Of a DNA stretch of 11,367 nucleotides, positions 1-5,118 are shown in pieces. This DNA is from an uncultured Clostridia bacterium (GTDB taxonomy: Bacteria; Bacillota_A; Clostridia; Oscillospirales; Oscillospiraceae), in the NCBI GenBank assembly GCA_949289625.1, contig CASEPH010000337.1:1-11367 (forward strand), in the 5' to 3' direction. Each line of letters begins with the position of its first letter. Position 1 is the first letter of the stretch. A program made the position numbers and the translations under genes. The notes under the pieces are model-generated. The model was not told the origin of the DNA. It made no database searches and saw only the letters and a list, made by a program, of their open reading frames with translations.

Positions 1-7
1 ATATAAC

Positions 8-29
8 AAAAATATGGCGTCATATTTTT
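8..29. repeat. AT-rich inverted repeat at left edge
   Basis: Arms AAAAATATG (8-16) and CATATTTTT (21-29) are perfectly complementary around a 4-nt loop. It lies just downstream (minus strand) of the TATAAT promoter at 42-70, so it would be transcribed within the first ~30 nt of that RNA. It could be an early hairpin or an operator; its function is unknown. Confidence 0.5.
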
Positions 30-41
30 GAAGATGCAAAC

Positions 42-70
42 ATTATACACAATGTCTTCCATGAATGCAA
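42..70 (-). promoter_or_regulatory. Candidate promoter reading off the left edge (probably toward rpoB)
   Basis: On the minus strand there is a perfect TATAAT (-10, 42-47) 17 nt downstream of TTGCAT (-35, 65-70; only the TTG matches consensus). It follows the rplL terminator at 193-236 and points to the left. In most bacteria rpoB follows rplL, so this may be an independent rpoBC promoter, but that gene lies outside the window. The rest of 71-192 holds no gene that I can see. Confidence 0.5.
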
Positions 71-192
71 ATGTTTATTGGAAATTTACGGGGGCTTTGT
101 GTGAAGCTTTCGTGTGCGAAGGATATTCTCATGATTATAAAAACACATTCATGTTACCGCAGTGTGTCCTAAAAGCATTTTTTATAATGAAG

Positions 193-236
193 AAAAAATC
201 CGGACCAGAATCCAAATGTGGAATCCTGGTCCGGAT
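193..236 (-). terminator. Rho-independent terminator after rplL
   Basis: A perfect 11-bp stem (ATCCGGACCAG 198-208 with CTGGTCCGGAT 226-236) is followed on the minus strand by six T (193-198). An inner 3-bp helix (211-213 with 220-222) extends it. It begins 27 nt after the rplL stop and should end the ribosomal-protein transcript, separating it from the following gene. Confidence 0.9.
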
Positions 237-263
237 AAAACAGCATATCGTAGGGGAAAAAGC

Positions 264-644
264 TTACTTCAGCTCAGCGGTAGCGCCAGCTTCCTTGAAC
301 TTCTCAACCATAGCCTCAGCGTCAGCCTTGGCAACAGCTTCCTTCACGGTAGCGGGAGCAGCGTCAACCATAGCCTTGGCTTCCTTCAGGCCCAGGCCGG
401 TGATCTCACGAACAACCTTAATGACGTTGATCTTGTTGGCGCCGACTTCCTTCAGCACCACGTCAAATTCGGTCTTCTCCTCCTCAGCGGGAGCAGCAGC
501 GCCAGCGGCACCAGCAGCAGGAGCAGCAGCGGCAGCAGCGGAAACACCGAACTCCTCTTCCAGAGCATGAACCAGCTCAGCCAGCTCCAGCACGGAGAGA
601 GTCTTAACTTCTTCGATCATAGCAGCAATCTTTTCGCTAGCCAT
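264..644 (-). CDS. rplL: Ribosomal protein L7/L12 (bL12)
   Basis: This 126-residue protein forms the mobile stalk of the 50S subunit, where dimers bound to L10 recruit translational GTPases. Residues 1-33 match the N-terminal dimerisation and L10-binding domain. Residues 34-55 are an Ala/Pro/Gly hinge. Residues 56-126 are the factor-binding domain, with the conserved run [15 protein letters not shown] near 76-90. The length is typical. The ATG at 644 has TTGGAGGTAA (651-660) upstream. It lies 30 nt after rplJ, as expected for the co-transcribed and co-regulated rplJL pair that supplies one L10 and several L12 per ribosome. The Ala-rich hinge is encoded by GC-rich triplet runs, which create long but spurious frames on the other strand. 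Confidence 0.98.
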   Translation of the reverse strand: MASEKIAAMIEEVKTLSVLELAELVHALEEEFGVSAAAAAAPAAGAAGAAAPAEEEKTEFDVVLKEVGANKINVIKVVREITGLGLKEAKAMVDAAPATVKEAVAKADAEAMVEKFKEAGATAELK

Positions 645-674
645 AGTAAATTACCTCCAATTATAATTTGTAGA

Positions 675-1199
675 TTATTCTGCTGCAGGAGCAGCGGCCT
701 CGTCGGGACCGGCTTTCTGCAGCCGGATCTGATCCAGAACAAAGGCAAGAGAACTGATGGGCGCCAACAGGGTACCGAGTACCTGAGCAACCAGGTCGTT
801 CTTGGAAGTCAGCTCGCCAAAAGCGTTGAGCTCTTCCACGGAAACGATCTTACCCTCAACGAAACCACCCTTGATGGTCAGAACCTTGTTCTGCTTGGCG
901 AACTGGCTGACGATACGGGCGGGAGCGATGGGATCCCCGGTGGTGATGGCAAAAGAAGTGGTACCATTGAGGACCTCGTCGAAGTCATATCCGTTTTCCC
1001 GAGCAGCCAGACGGGTCAGCGTGTTCTTTACGACGCTGTACTGGACGCCCGCGTCCCGGAACTCGTTACGGAGCTTGGTATCCTGATCGACGGTAATGCC
1101 CTTGTAATCGACAAAAACACCGGCAGTTGCACCCTTGATCTGTTCTGCCATGGCGGCAACTGTGGCCTTTTTTGTCTCAAGAACCTTCGCGTTAGGCAT
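675..1199 (-). CDS. rplJ: Ribosomal protein L10 (uL10)
   Basis: This 174-residue protein anchors the L7/L12 stalk to 23S rRNA and is the feedback regulator of its own operon in known bacteria. The N-terminal RNA-binding domain runs from MPNAKVLETKK through VVKNTLTRLAARE, about residues 1-100. The C-terminal helix that carries L12 dimers lies in about 130-174 and ends in an Ala-rich tail. The frame is open 54 nt further upstream, but that part is the terminator hairpin of the leader. The start at 1199 has an ideal GGAGGTGA (1208-1215) 8 nt away, so it was chosen. The gene is preceded by its own consensus promoter and the L10 leader, and is followed 30 nt later by rplL. Confidence 0.98.
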   Translation of the reverse strand: MPNAKVLETKKATVAAMAEQIKGATAGVFVDYKGITVDQDTKLRNEFRDAGVQYSVVKNTLTRLAARENGYDFDEVLNGTTSFAITTGDPIAPARIVSQFAKQNKVLTIKGGFVEGKIVSVEELNAFGELTSKNDLVAQVLGTLLAPISSLAFVLDQIRLQKAGPDEAAAPAAE

Positions 1200-1217
1200 G
1201 TAAAATGTCACCTCCAG

Positions 1218-1251
1218 AAAAAATGTCCTCGTACCAGAGCGGTACGAGGAC
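1218..1251 (-). terminator. Intrinsic terminator of the L10 leader
   Basis: A perfect 11-bp stem, GTCCTCGTACC/GGTACGAGGAC (1225-1235 with 1241-1251) with a 5-nt loop, is followed on the minus strand by ATTTTTT (1218-1224). The rplJ ribosome site begins only 2 nt later, so termination here removes the gene from the transcript just before its start. Confidence 0.93.
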
Positions 1252-1327
1252 ACAAAACACCTAATTCGAGCTTTGTGCTATCCTCGGCAGGATTTACGGC
1301 AAAAGCCACCTGCTGTCTCTGGCAGCA
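1218..1327 (-). ncRNA. L10 leader (transcription attenuator of rplJL)
   Basis: The minus-strand leader between the rplJ promoter and rplJ matches the L10-leader class. GCAGG (1309-1313) pairs with CCTGC (1287-1291) around an inner GGC/GCC hairpin. It is followed by the hallmark CCTGCCGAGG. An antiterminator can form by CGAGGA (1281-1286) pairing with TCCTCG (1245-1250) and CACAAA (1272-1277) pairing with TTTGTG (1251-1256). The terminator uses 1225-1235 with 1241-1251. The two share 1245-1251 and exclude each other. In the known B. subtilis mechanism L10-L12 complex binds the leader and promotes termination. Confidence 0.88.
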
Positions 1328-1333
1328 AAAGTA

Positions 1334-1362
1334 ATTATATCAAATTAAGACAAGCTTGTCAA
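1334..1362 (-). promoter_or_regulatory. Consensus sigma-A promoter for rplJL
   Basis: On the minus strand TTGACA (1357-1362) and TATAAT (1334-1339) are both perfect and separated by 17 nt, with TGA before the -10 (extended -10). Predicted transcription start is about 1327. The -35 begins 11 nt past the rplA stop, so rplJL can be made independently of rplKA. The palindrome GACAAGCTTGTC (1349-1360) overlaps the -35. Confidence 0.92.
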
Positions 1363-1372
1363 GCACTATTTA

Positions 1373-2062
1373 TTAGTATTTTGCGGTGCTGACTTTGATG
1401 CCGGGGCCCATGGTGGAGGCAAGAACACAGCTCTTGATATACTGGCCCTTGGCAGCGGCGGGCTTCGCCTTAATGATGGCATTGATCAGCGTGTCAAAGT
1501 TTTCGCTGAGCTTCTCAGGACCAAAGGAAACCTTGCCAATGGGGCAATGAACAATATTGGTCTTGTCCAGACGGTACTCGATCTTACCGGCTTTGATCTC
1601 AGAGATGGCCTTGGCCACATCGGGGGTAACGGTACCGGCCTTGGGGGAGGGCATCAAACCCTTGGGACCCAGAACCTTACCGAGACGACCCACAATACCC
1701 ATCATGTCGGGGGTAGCGACCACCACATCATAGTCAAAGAAGTTTTCCTTCTGGATCTTCTCCACCATGTCCATGCCGCCCACATAGTCTGCGCCAGCCT
1801 CACGGGCAGCATCAGCCTTGTCGTCCTTAGCAAAGACCAGAACCTTGCGGGTCTTACCGGTGCCGTTGGGCAGAACCACGGAACCGCGGACCTGCTGATC
1901 AGCGTGACGGGAGTCAACGCCCAGCCGAATGTGGACCTCTACGGTCTCGTCAAACTTCGCCTTAGCAGTATTGATAACCAGAGCGCAGGCATCGGCAGCG
2001 TCGTACTGAACGGACCGATCCACGAGCTTCGCGCTCTCCTGATAGTTTTTACCTTTCTTCAA
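1373..2062 (-). CDS. rplA: Ribosomal protein L1 (uL1)
   Basis: This 229-residue protein forms the L1 stalk on 23S rRNA near the E site and, in characterised bacteria, also represses translation of its own rplKA mRNA. The N-terminus [15 protein letters not shown] is typical. The L1 signature [21 protein letters not shown] lies at about 123-143 (split over domain II). The length is normal. The start codon is TTG (2060-2062): no ATG is available nearby, and AAGGAGG (2071-2077) stands 8 nt upstream, giving the expected family N-terminus. It lies 92 nt downstream of rplK, with a hairpin between. The stop is directly followed by the rplJL promoter. Confidence 0.97.
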   Translation of the reverse strand: MKKGKNYQESAKLVDRSVQYDAADACALVINTAKAKFDETVEVHIRLGVDSRHADQQVRGSVVLPNGTGKTRKVLVFAKDDKADAAREAGADYVGGMDMVEKIQKENFFDYDVVVATPDMMGIVGRLGKVLGPKGLMPSPKAGTVTPDVAKAISEIKAGKIEYRLDKTNIVHCPIGKVSFGPEKLSENFDTLINAIIKAKPAAAKGQYIKSCVLASTMGPGIKVSTAKY

Positions 2063-2111
2063 TTGAATATCCTCCTTATAGTGGTTCGTCGGAAAAATCC
2101 TCCCACGTTAT

Positions 2112-2141
2112 GAGGTACGCTGAGAATCCAGCGCGCACCTC
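2112..2141 (-). promoter_or_regulatory. Hairpin in the rplK-rplA gap
   Basis: GAGGT (2112-2116) pairs with ACCTC (2137-2141) and CGCTG (2118-2122) with CAGCG (2129-2133), leaving a 1x3 internal loop and a 6-nt apical loop. The hairpin starts 13 nt after the rplK stop. A stem with an asymmetric loop ahead of rplA could be an L1 target site, but I cannot match it to a known L1-binding motif. It has no adjacent T-run and is not a terminator. Confidence 0.4.
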
Positions 2142-2154
2142 CATTGGTTTAAAA

Positions 2155-2580
2155 TCAGTCGGCGACAGTGACGCCCATGCTGCGGCAGGTGCCGGCGACC
2201 ATGCTCATAGCGGCCTCGATGGAGGCGGCGTTCAGGTCGGGCATCTTCTTCTCCGCAATTTCCTTCAGCTGATCCTTGGTGATCGAGGCGACCTTGTTCT
2301 TGTTGGGTTCGCCGGAGCCCTTCTCCAGACCGGCAGCCTTCATAATGAGGGTGGCGGTAGGGGGGGTCTTGGTGATGAAGGTAAAGCTGCGGTCTGCATA
2401 GACGGTGATCACGACGGGGATCTTAAAACCGACCTGATCCTTGGTGCGCTCGTTGAATTCCTTGATAAACTGCGAAATGTTCACACCGTGCTGGCCGAGA
2501 GCAGGGCCAACAGGGGGAGAAGCGGTGGCCTTGGCGGCCTGAATCTGCAGTCTGATATAACCTGTTACTTTCTGTGCCAT
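2155..2580 (-). CDS. rplK: Ribosomal protein L11 (uL11)
   Basis: This 141-residue protein sits at the base of the L7/L12 stalk on 23S rRNA, in the GTPase-associated centre, and is needed for the stringent-response trigger. The N-terminal domain (1-70) has the two-proline switch at 22-23 followed by [12 protein letters not shown], the thiostrepton-contact segment. The C-terminal RNA-binding domain (71-141) ends with [15 protein letters not shown]. The frame is open upstream, but the ATG at 2580 yields the standard MAQKVTGYI start and has AGGAGGTG (2587-2594) 6 nt upstream. Residues 13-21 read IQAAKATAS where the family usually has IPAGKATPA, a mild oddity. It is co-directional with nusG and rplA. 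Confidence 0.97.
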   Translation of the reverse strand: MAQKVTGYIRLQIQAAKATASPPVGPALGQHGVNISQFIKEFNERTKDQVGFKIPVVITVYADRSFTFITKTPPTATLIMKAAGLEKGSGEPNKNKVASITKDQLKEIAEKKMPDLNAASIEAAMSMVAGTCRSMGVTVAD

Positions 2581-2595
2581 GAAAAGCACCTCCTG

Positions 2596-2692
2596 AAAAA
2601 ATGTGGTGATACGCAGAGCGTATATTTGGCGGAGCACAAAGGCCCCTCCCACGTCCCGGTTCAGCCATGACCGGGGGGATACATGCCGGTCA
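2596..2692 (-). promoter_or_regulatory. Structured leader between nusG and rplK
   Basis: The 109-nt gap holds several hairpins. TGACCGG (2668-2674) can pair with CCGGTCA (2686-2692), which includes the nusG stop codon. The same segment can instead form CCCGGT (2655-2660) with ACCGGG (2670-2675), so the two exclude each other. Nearer rplK is ATACGC/GCGTAT (2609-2614 with 2618-2623), then six T on the minus strand (2596-2601) beside the ribosome site. No convincing promoter was seen. It could be a control leader for rplKA. Folding is by eye. Confidence 0.4.
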
Positions 2693-3232
2693 GTCCTGGA
2701 CCGGCTCCACCTGATCGAGCTCCAGCTCGACGGGGGTTTCGCGTCCGAACATGGAAACCACCACGCGGACGGAATTTTTGTCTACATCCAGTGCGTCCAC
2801 TACACCGCTGAAGCTGGTGAGAGGGCCGTCCAGGATCCGGACCTGGTCGCCCACAGCGTAGGAGACCTCCACCATGTGCTTTTCGATGCCCAGCTGCTGG
2901 ACTTCCTCATCCGAGAGGGGAATGGCACGGATCATAGGCTTGGCGTCTGCATCAGCGCCGACAAATCCGGTCACGCCTCGGACGGAATTGATGATGTACC
3001 ATGCCTCGTCGGTCATGACCATCTTCACCAGTACATAGCCGGGATACACTTTTCGCTCCACGGTTTTGGAGCCGGAGTCCGTCACTTCAGTGACCGTCTC
3101 CATGGGGATCAGCACTTCGTGGATCAGATCCTCCAGATGCCGGTTTTCAATGCTCTTTTCAATGGTAGCCTTTACTGTATTCTCATAGCCGGAATAGGTA
3201 TGCACTACATACCATTTTGCATCTTCAGCCAT
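2690..3232 (-). CDS. nusG: Transcription elongation/antitermination factor NusG
   Basis: NusG binds the RNA polymerase clamp and modulates pausing and termination, linking transcription to ribosomes or Rho. The 180 residues show the NGN domain (about 1-115): [15 protein letters not shown] at 6-20, the core YPGYVLVKM at 63-71 and VTGFVG at 87-92. The C-terminal KOW domain is at about 125-178 with [12 protein letters not shown] at 127-138. The length is typical. The ATG at 3232 has AGGTGA at 3237-3242 upstream. The gene begins 12 nt after the secE stop, so secE-nusG form the usual tight pair. The stop codon lies inside a hairpin that continues into the rplK leader. Confidence 0.98.
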   Translation of the reverse strand: MAEDAKWYVVHTYSGYENTVKATIEKSIENRHLEDLIHEVLIPMETVTEVTDSGSKTVERKVYPGYVLVKMVMTDEAWYIINSVRGVTGFVGADADAKPMIRAIPLSDEEVQQLGIEKHMVEVSYAVGDQVRILDGPLTSFSGVVDALDVDKNSVRVVVSMFGRETPVELELDQVEPVQD

Positions 3233-3244
3233 AGCTTCACCTGC

Positions 3245-3484
3245 TTAGTTAAACAGCCCGATGAGCCACTGCACGAAGAGATTGCCCACGGCGTCGAAGA
3301 TCCAGATAAACACACCTACCACCAATACGCAGAGCAGGACCACCAGAGCGTTCTGGATGACCTGTTTTCTACTGGGCCAGACAACCTTTTTTAGCTCCGA
3401 TTTCATTTCCCGGAACCACTTGCTGAGGCGGTGGCCAGTTCTGCGGAAAAAGCCTTCTTTTTCCTGTTTCTTAGCGTCTGCCAT
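3245..3484 (-). CDS. secE: Preprotein translocase subunit SecE
   Basis: SecE clamps the SecY channel in the cytoplasmic membrane. This is the short Gram-positive form: 79 residues with a basic cytoplasmic N-terminus, the conserved amphipathic segment KSELKKVVWPSRKQV (28-42), and one membrane helix (about 45-66, rich in Leu/Val/Ile). The hydrophobic C-terminus FVQWLIGLFN could lie at the membrane surface. The ATG at 3484 has GGAGG (3494-3498) upstream, which falls just inside the intergenic space after rpmG. It belongs to the rpmG-secE-nusG operon. Confidence 0.96.
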   Translation of the reverse strand: MADAKKQEKEGFFRRTGHRLSKWFREMKSELKKVVWPSRKQVIQNALVVLLCVLVVGVFIWIFDAVGNLFVQWLIGLFN

Positions 3485-3499
3485 TCGTGGTAGCCTCCA

Positions 3500-3649
3500 T
3501 TACTTAGTCTCGGTGTGCACAGTGTGCTTTCTGCAGAATCTGCAGTACTTCTTCATTTCGAGACGGTCTGGGTCATTCTTCTTGTTTTTCATGGTGTTGT
3601 AGTTTCGCTGTTTGCACTCATTGCATCTCAGAGTCACTTTCACGCGCAT
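3500..3649 (-). CDS. rpmG: Ribosomal protein L33 (bL33), zinc-binding form
   Basis: This short gene encodes 49 residues, beginning [19 protein letters not shown] and ending HTVHTETK. L33 is a small 50S protein near the E site. Two CxxC pairs, Cys9/Cys12 and Cys36/Cys39, form the zinc knuckle, so this is the C+ (zinc) paralogue rather than the cysteine-free form that replaces it under zinc limitation. The ATG at 3649 has AAGGAGGTG (3655-3663) upstream. It is the first gene after the strong promoter at 3768-3796 and lies 15 nt before secE. The order rpmG-secE-nusG is the common bacterial arrangement. Confidence 0.96.
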   Translation of the reverse strand: MRVKVTLRCNECKQRNYNTMKNKKNDPDRLEMKKYCRFCRKHTVHTETK

Positions 3650-3682
3650 TTCGGCACCTCCTTATATTGCCTCCCTGTATCA

Positions 3683-3722
3683 CTGTGCTCAGAAAAATTT
3701 GAGTGGCCATTGGCCGGCACAG
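3683..3722 (-). promoter_or_regulatory. Three-way-junction-like structure in the rpmG leader
   Basis: The outer arms CTGTGC (3683-3688) and GCACAG (3717-3722) can pair. They enclose a CTCA/TGAG hairpin (3688-3691 with 3700-3703; C3688 is shared) and a GGCC-ATT-GGCC hairpin (3705-3715). An extra CGGGC/GCCCG stem (3730-3734 with 3746-3750), followed by a short T-run on the minus strand, lies nearer the promoter. The structures are short and folded by eye; a regulatory role is only possible. Confidence 0.35.
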
Positions 3723-3767
3723 CTGAAAACGGGCATAGAAAAAGAGCCCGAATTCACAGGTAGAACC

Positions 3768-3796
3768 ATTCTAGCACAGTTTGTCTATGGGGTCAA
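3768..3796 (-). promoter_or_regulatory. Promoter of the rpmG-secE-nusG-rplKA operon
   Basis: On the minus strand TTGACC (3791-3796, 5/6) and TAGAAT (3768-3773, 5/6) are spaced by 17 nt, with TGC before the -10 (extended -10). Predicted start is about 3761, giving a ~110-nt leader before rpmG. Confidence 0.85.
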
Positions 3797-3856
3797 TAAG
3801 AAAAATGAAAAAATTCCGATTTTCTCCGGAAAAATAACAGGATATGGGCCTCTGGG

Positions 3857-3885
3857 TTGCACAGGAAGGCCAAATGTGGTATTCT
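3857..3885 (+). promoter_or_regulatory. Candidate promoter for ruvX
   Basis: TTGCAC (3857-3862), a 17-nt spacer and TATTCT (3880-3885), with TGG before the -10. The -35 is weak (3/6) and the -10 moderate (4/6), so this would be a modest promoter. The predicted start is about 3892, leaving a ~23-nt leader that contains the GGGAGG ribosome site. Confidence 0.55.
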
Positions 3886-3914
3886 TAGAAAAAATCAGGG
3901 GGGAGGAATAAGAT

Positions 3915-4343
3915 ATGAAGGTCATGGCACTAGACTACGGTGATGCGAGAACCGGCGTGGCAGTATCCGACGCTACAGGGACCCTGACGGGGTTTACCAC
4001 GGTGGTGGCGGAATGGAATCGAGACAAGACGGCTGACCGAATTGCGGAGCTGGTGAAGGAACACCATCCGGACCAGCTGGTGATGGGGTTCCCACGAAAT
4101 ATGGACGGAACGGAGGGGCCGCGAGCGGCTCTGTATCGAGAGTTTGCTGATCTAGTGGAGGAAAAGACAGGGATGCAGGTCCGGCTATGGGATGAACGGC
4201 GGACCACCATCGAGGCCCACAGTATTCTGTCCGCCAACGGGAAAAAGACGAAGAAACACAAGAAAAATGTGGACGCCGTGGCTGCTTCACTAATTTTGGA
4301 AGGCTATCTTCGATTCCTGGAAATGGAAAGAAATCATCATTAA
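3915..4343 (+). CDS. ruvX: Holliday-junction resolvase-like / pre-16S rRNA nuclease, YqgF family
   Basis: This 142-residue RNase H-fold protein belongs to the YqgF/RuvX family, tied to maturation of the 16S rRNA 5' end and proposed to cut Holliday junctions. Visible motifs are the N-terminal strand MALDYGDARTGVAVSD (4-19; Asp7 as the likely first metal ligand), VMGFPRNMDGTEG (56-68), WDERRTT (92-98), and the C-terminal NVDAVAASLILEGYL (118-132; Asp120). The length is typical. The ATG at 3915 follows GGGAGG (about 3900-3906). The gene is divergent from the ribosomal cluster and ends 7 nt from the convergent TSUP gene, with no obvious terminator between. In many Firmicutes ruvX is beside a DUF1292 gene; here that partner is ~3.4 kb away in the other orientation. 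Confidence 0.95.
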   Translation: MKVMALDYGDARTGVAVSDATGTLTGFTTVVAEWNRDKTADRIAELVKEHHPDQLVMGFPRNMDGTEGPRAALYREFADLVEEKTGMQVRLWDERRTTIEAHSILSANGKKTKKHKKNVDAVAASLILEGYLRFLEMERNHH

Positions 4344-4350
4344 TTCAATC

Positions 4351-4713
4351 TCAGGAAACTTTTTTAAACAGTTCCGATAGACCTGTCAGAATTAAAAAAC
4401 CACCGAACAATTTTTTTAACAGGTTCAGGTCCAGTTCCATGGCCACAAAGCTGAGCAATCCTGCGGTGAGGCAACCGCAGAGGACTGCGGGAATCACGGC
4501 TTTCCACTGTACATAGTGATTTTTGCTGTGGAGGATCAGGGCTGCAGCGGCAGTGGGAAGGAAGTACAGCAGATTGATCCCCTGGGCGGTACGCTGGGCT
4601 ACTCCGGCTATGGCGGTGAGATATACCATTAAAATGGTACCGCCTCCAATTCCGAAACCGGAGATAATGCCGGTAAGAAGTCCGGCTGCGGCTGCAATCC
4701 AGAAGGTCAGCAT
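4351..4713 (-). CDS. TSUP (TauE/SafE-like) membrane protein, second half-size subunit
   Basis: This 120-residue, very hydrophobic protein has about four membrane segments (near 3-32, 45-61, 71-92 and 102-117). It carries the TSUP/TauE repeat signature GFGIGGGTIL at 19-28. Full TSUP transporters, linked to export or uptake of sulfite, sulfonates and related organic anions, are ~250 residues with two such repeats; this gene is one repeat. The frame is open further upstream, but the ATG at 4713 starts exactly where the family repeat begins and overlaps the end of the partner gene by 7 nt (ATGCTGA), which implies translational coupling. No good ribosome site of its own is visible. It probably pairs with the other half to build one transporter. 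The substrate is unknown. Confidence 0.85.
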   Translation of the reverse strand: MLTFWIAAAAGLLTGIISGFGIGGGTILMVYLTAIAGVAQRTAQGINLLYFLPTAAAALILHSKNHYVQWKAVIPAVLCGCLTAGLLSFVAMELDLNLLKKLFGGFLILTGLSELFKKVS

Positions 4714-5063
4714 AGGATGGAACGGATCCCACCGTAAAGAATGATCAGGCCCAGGGCCCGATGGAGCACCTTGACCGGCACCCGGTGAAACAGCTTTCCT
4801 CCGATCAGGCCGCCCAGAAAGCCGCCCAGCAGATAGGGCATGGCCATATGGAAATCCATACTGCCGTGCATACAATAGACGGCTATGGAGACAAGGCACA
4901 GGGGGGCAATGATGGCGATAGAGGTAGCGAAGGCCTGCTTATCCGGAAGTCCGGCCCAACGGGTCAGCAGCGGCACCAGAATCATGCCGCCTCCCGCACC
5001 GAATAGTCCGTTTGCCGCGCCTGCTGCTGCGCCGCTGACGGCATATTTCCATTTATCTTGCAT
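4707..5063 (-). CDS. TSUP (TauE/SafE-like) membrane protein, first half-size subunit
   Basis: This 118-residue protein has about four membrane segments (near 7-32, 45-65, 71-91 and 98-116) and the TSUP signature GLFGAGGGMILVPLL at 19-33. That is the usual N-terminal repeat of the ~250-residue family, so this is half a transporter, complemented by the overlapping downstream gene. The ATG at 5063 was chosen over one 30 nt upstream because GGAGGG (5072-5077) lies 8 nt before it. That ribosome site sits in the 3' arm of a perfect 10-bp hairpin (5072-5100), so access to it may be controlled. It lies 55 nt downstream of tcdA in the same direction. The transported anion cannot be read from sequence. 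Confidence 0.87.
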   Translation of the reverse strand: MQDKWKYAVSGAAAGAANGLFGAGGGMILVPLLTRWAGLPDKQAFATSIAIIAPLCLVSIAVYCMHGSMDFHMAMPYLLGGFLGGLIGGKLFHRVPVKVLHRALGLIILYGGIRSILC

Positions 5064-5071
5064 AGAGAAAT

Positions 5072-5100
5072 CCCTCCTGTGAAAGTGTTCCACAGGAGGG
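5072..5100. promoter_or_regulatory. Perfect hairpin covering the TSUP ribosome site; terminator-like on plus strand
   Basis: CCCTCCTGTG (5072-5081) and CACAGGAGGG (5091-5100) form a perfect 10-bp stem with a 9-nt loop. On the minus strand the 3' arm contains GGAGGG, the ribosome site for the TSUP gene starting at 5063, so the hairpin would hide it. On the plus strand the stem is followed by ACTTTTTA, which resembles an intrinsic terminator for transcripts coming from the ruvX side. On the minus strand there is no clean T-run. Confidence 0.7.
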
Positions 5101-5118
5101 ACTTTTTATACGAAAACA

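Noticed and set aside
481..540. Repetitive GCAGCAGC-like tract as a microsatellite or repeat element
   Set aside because: It is simply the codons of the Ala-rich hinge of L7/L12.
1200..1253. N-terminal extension of L10 to an upstream ATG
   Set aside because: The extension translates the leader terminator hairpin, and the internal ATG at 1199 has the ribosome site and the family N-terminus.
162..1334. Long open frame on the plus strand opposite rplL, rplJ and the L10 leader
   Set aside because: It is the shadow of GC-rich ribosomal genes; the product has no family character, no ribosome site, and crosses two genes and a terminator.
4351..4420. Terminator between convergent ruvX and TSUP genes
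   Set aside because: T-runs exist, but no GC-rich stem precedes them; GGAAACT/AGTTCC is short, bulged, and inside the TSUP coding end.
4707..4713. Frameshift breaking one full-length TSUP gene
   Set aside because: Each half has its own start, complete repeat signature and proper end, and the stop/start overlap is typical of coupled genes. A sequencing error remains possible but is not needed.
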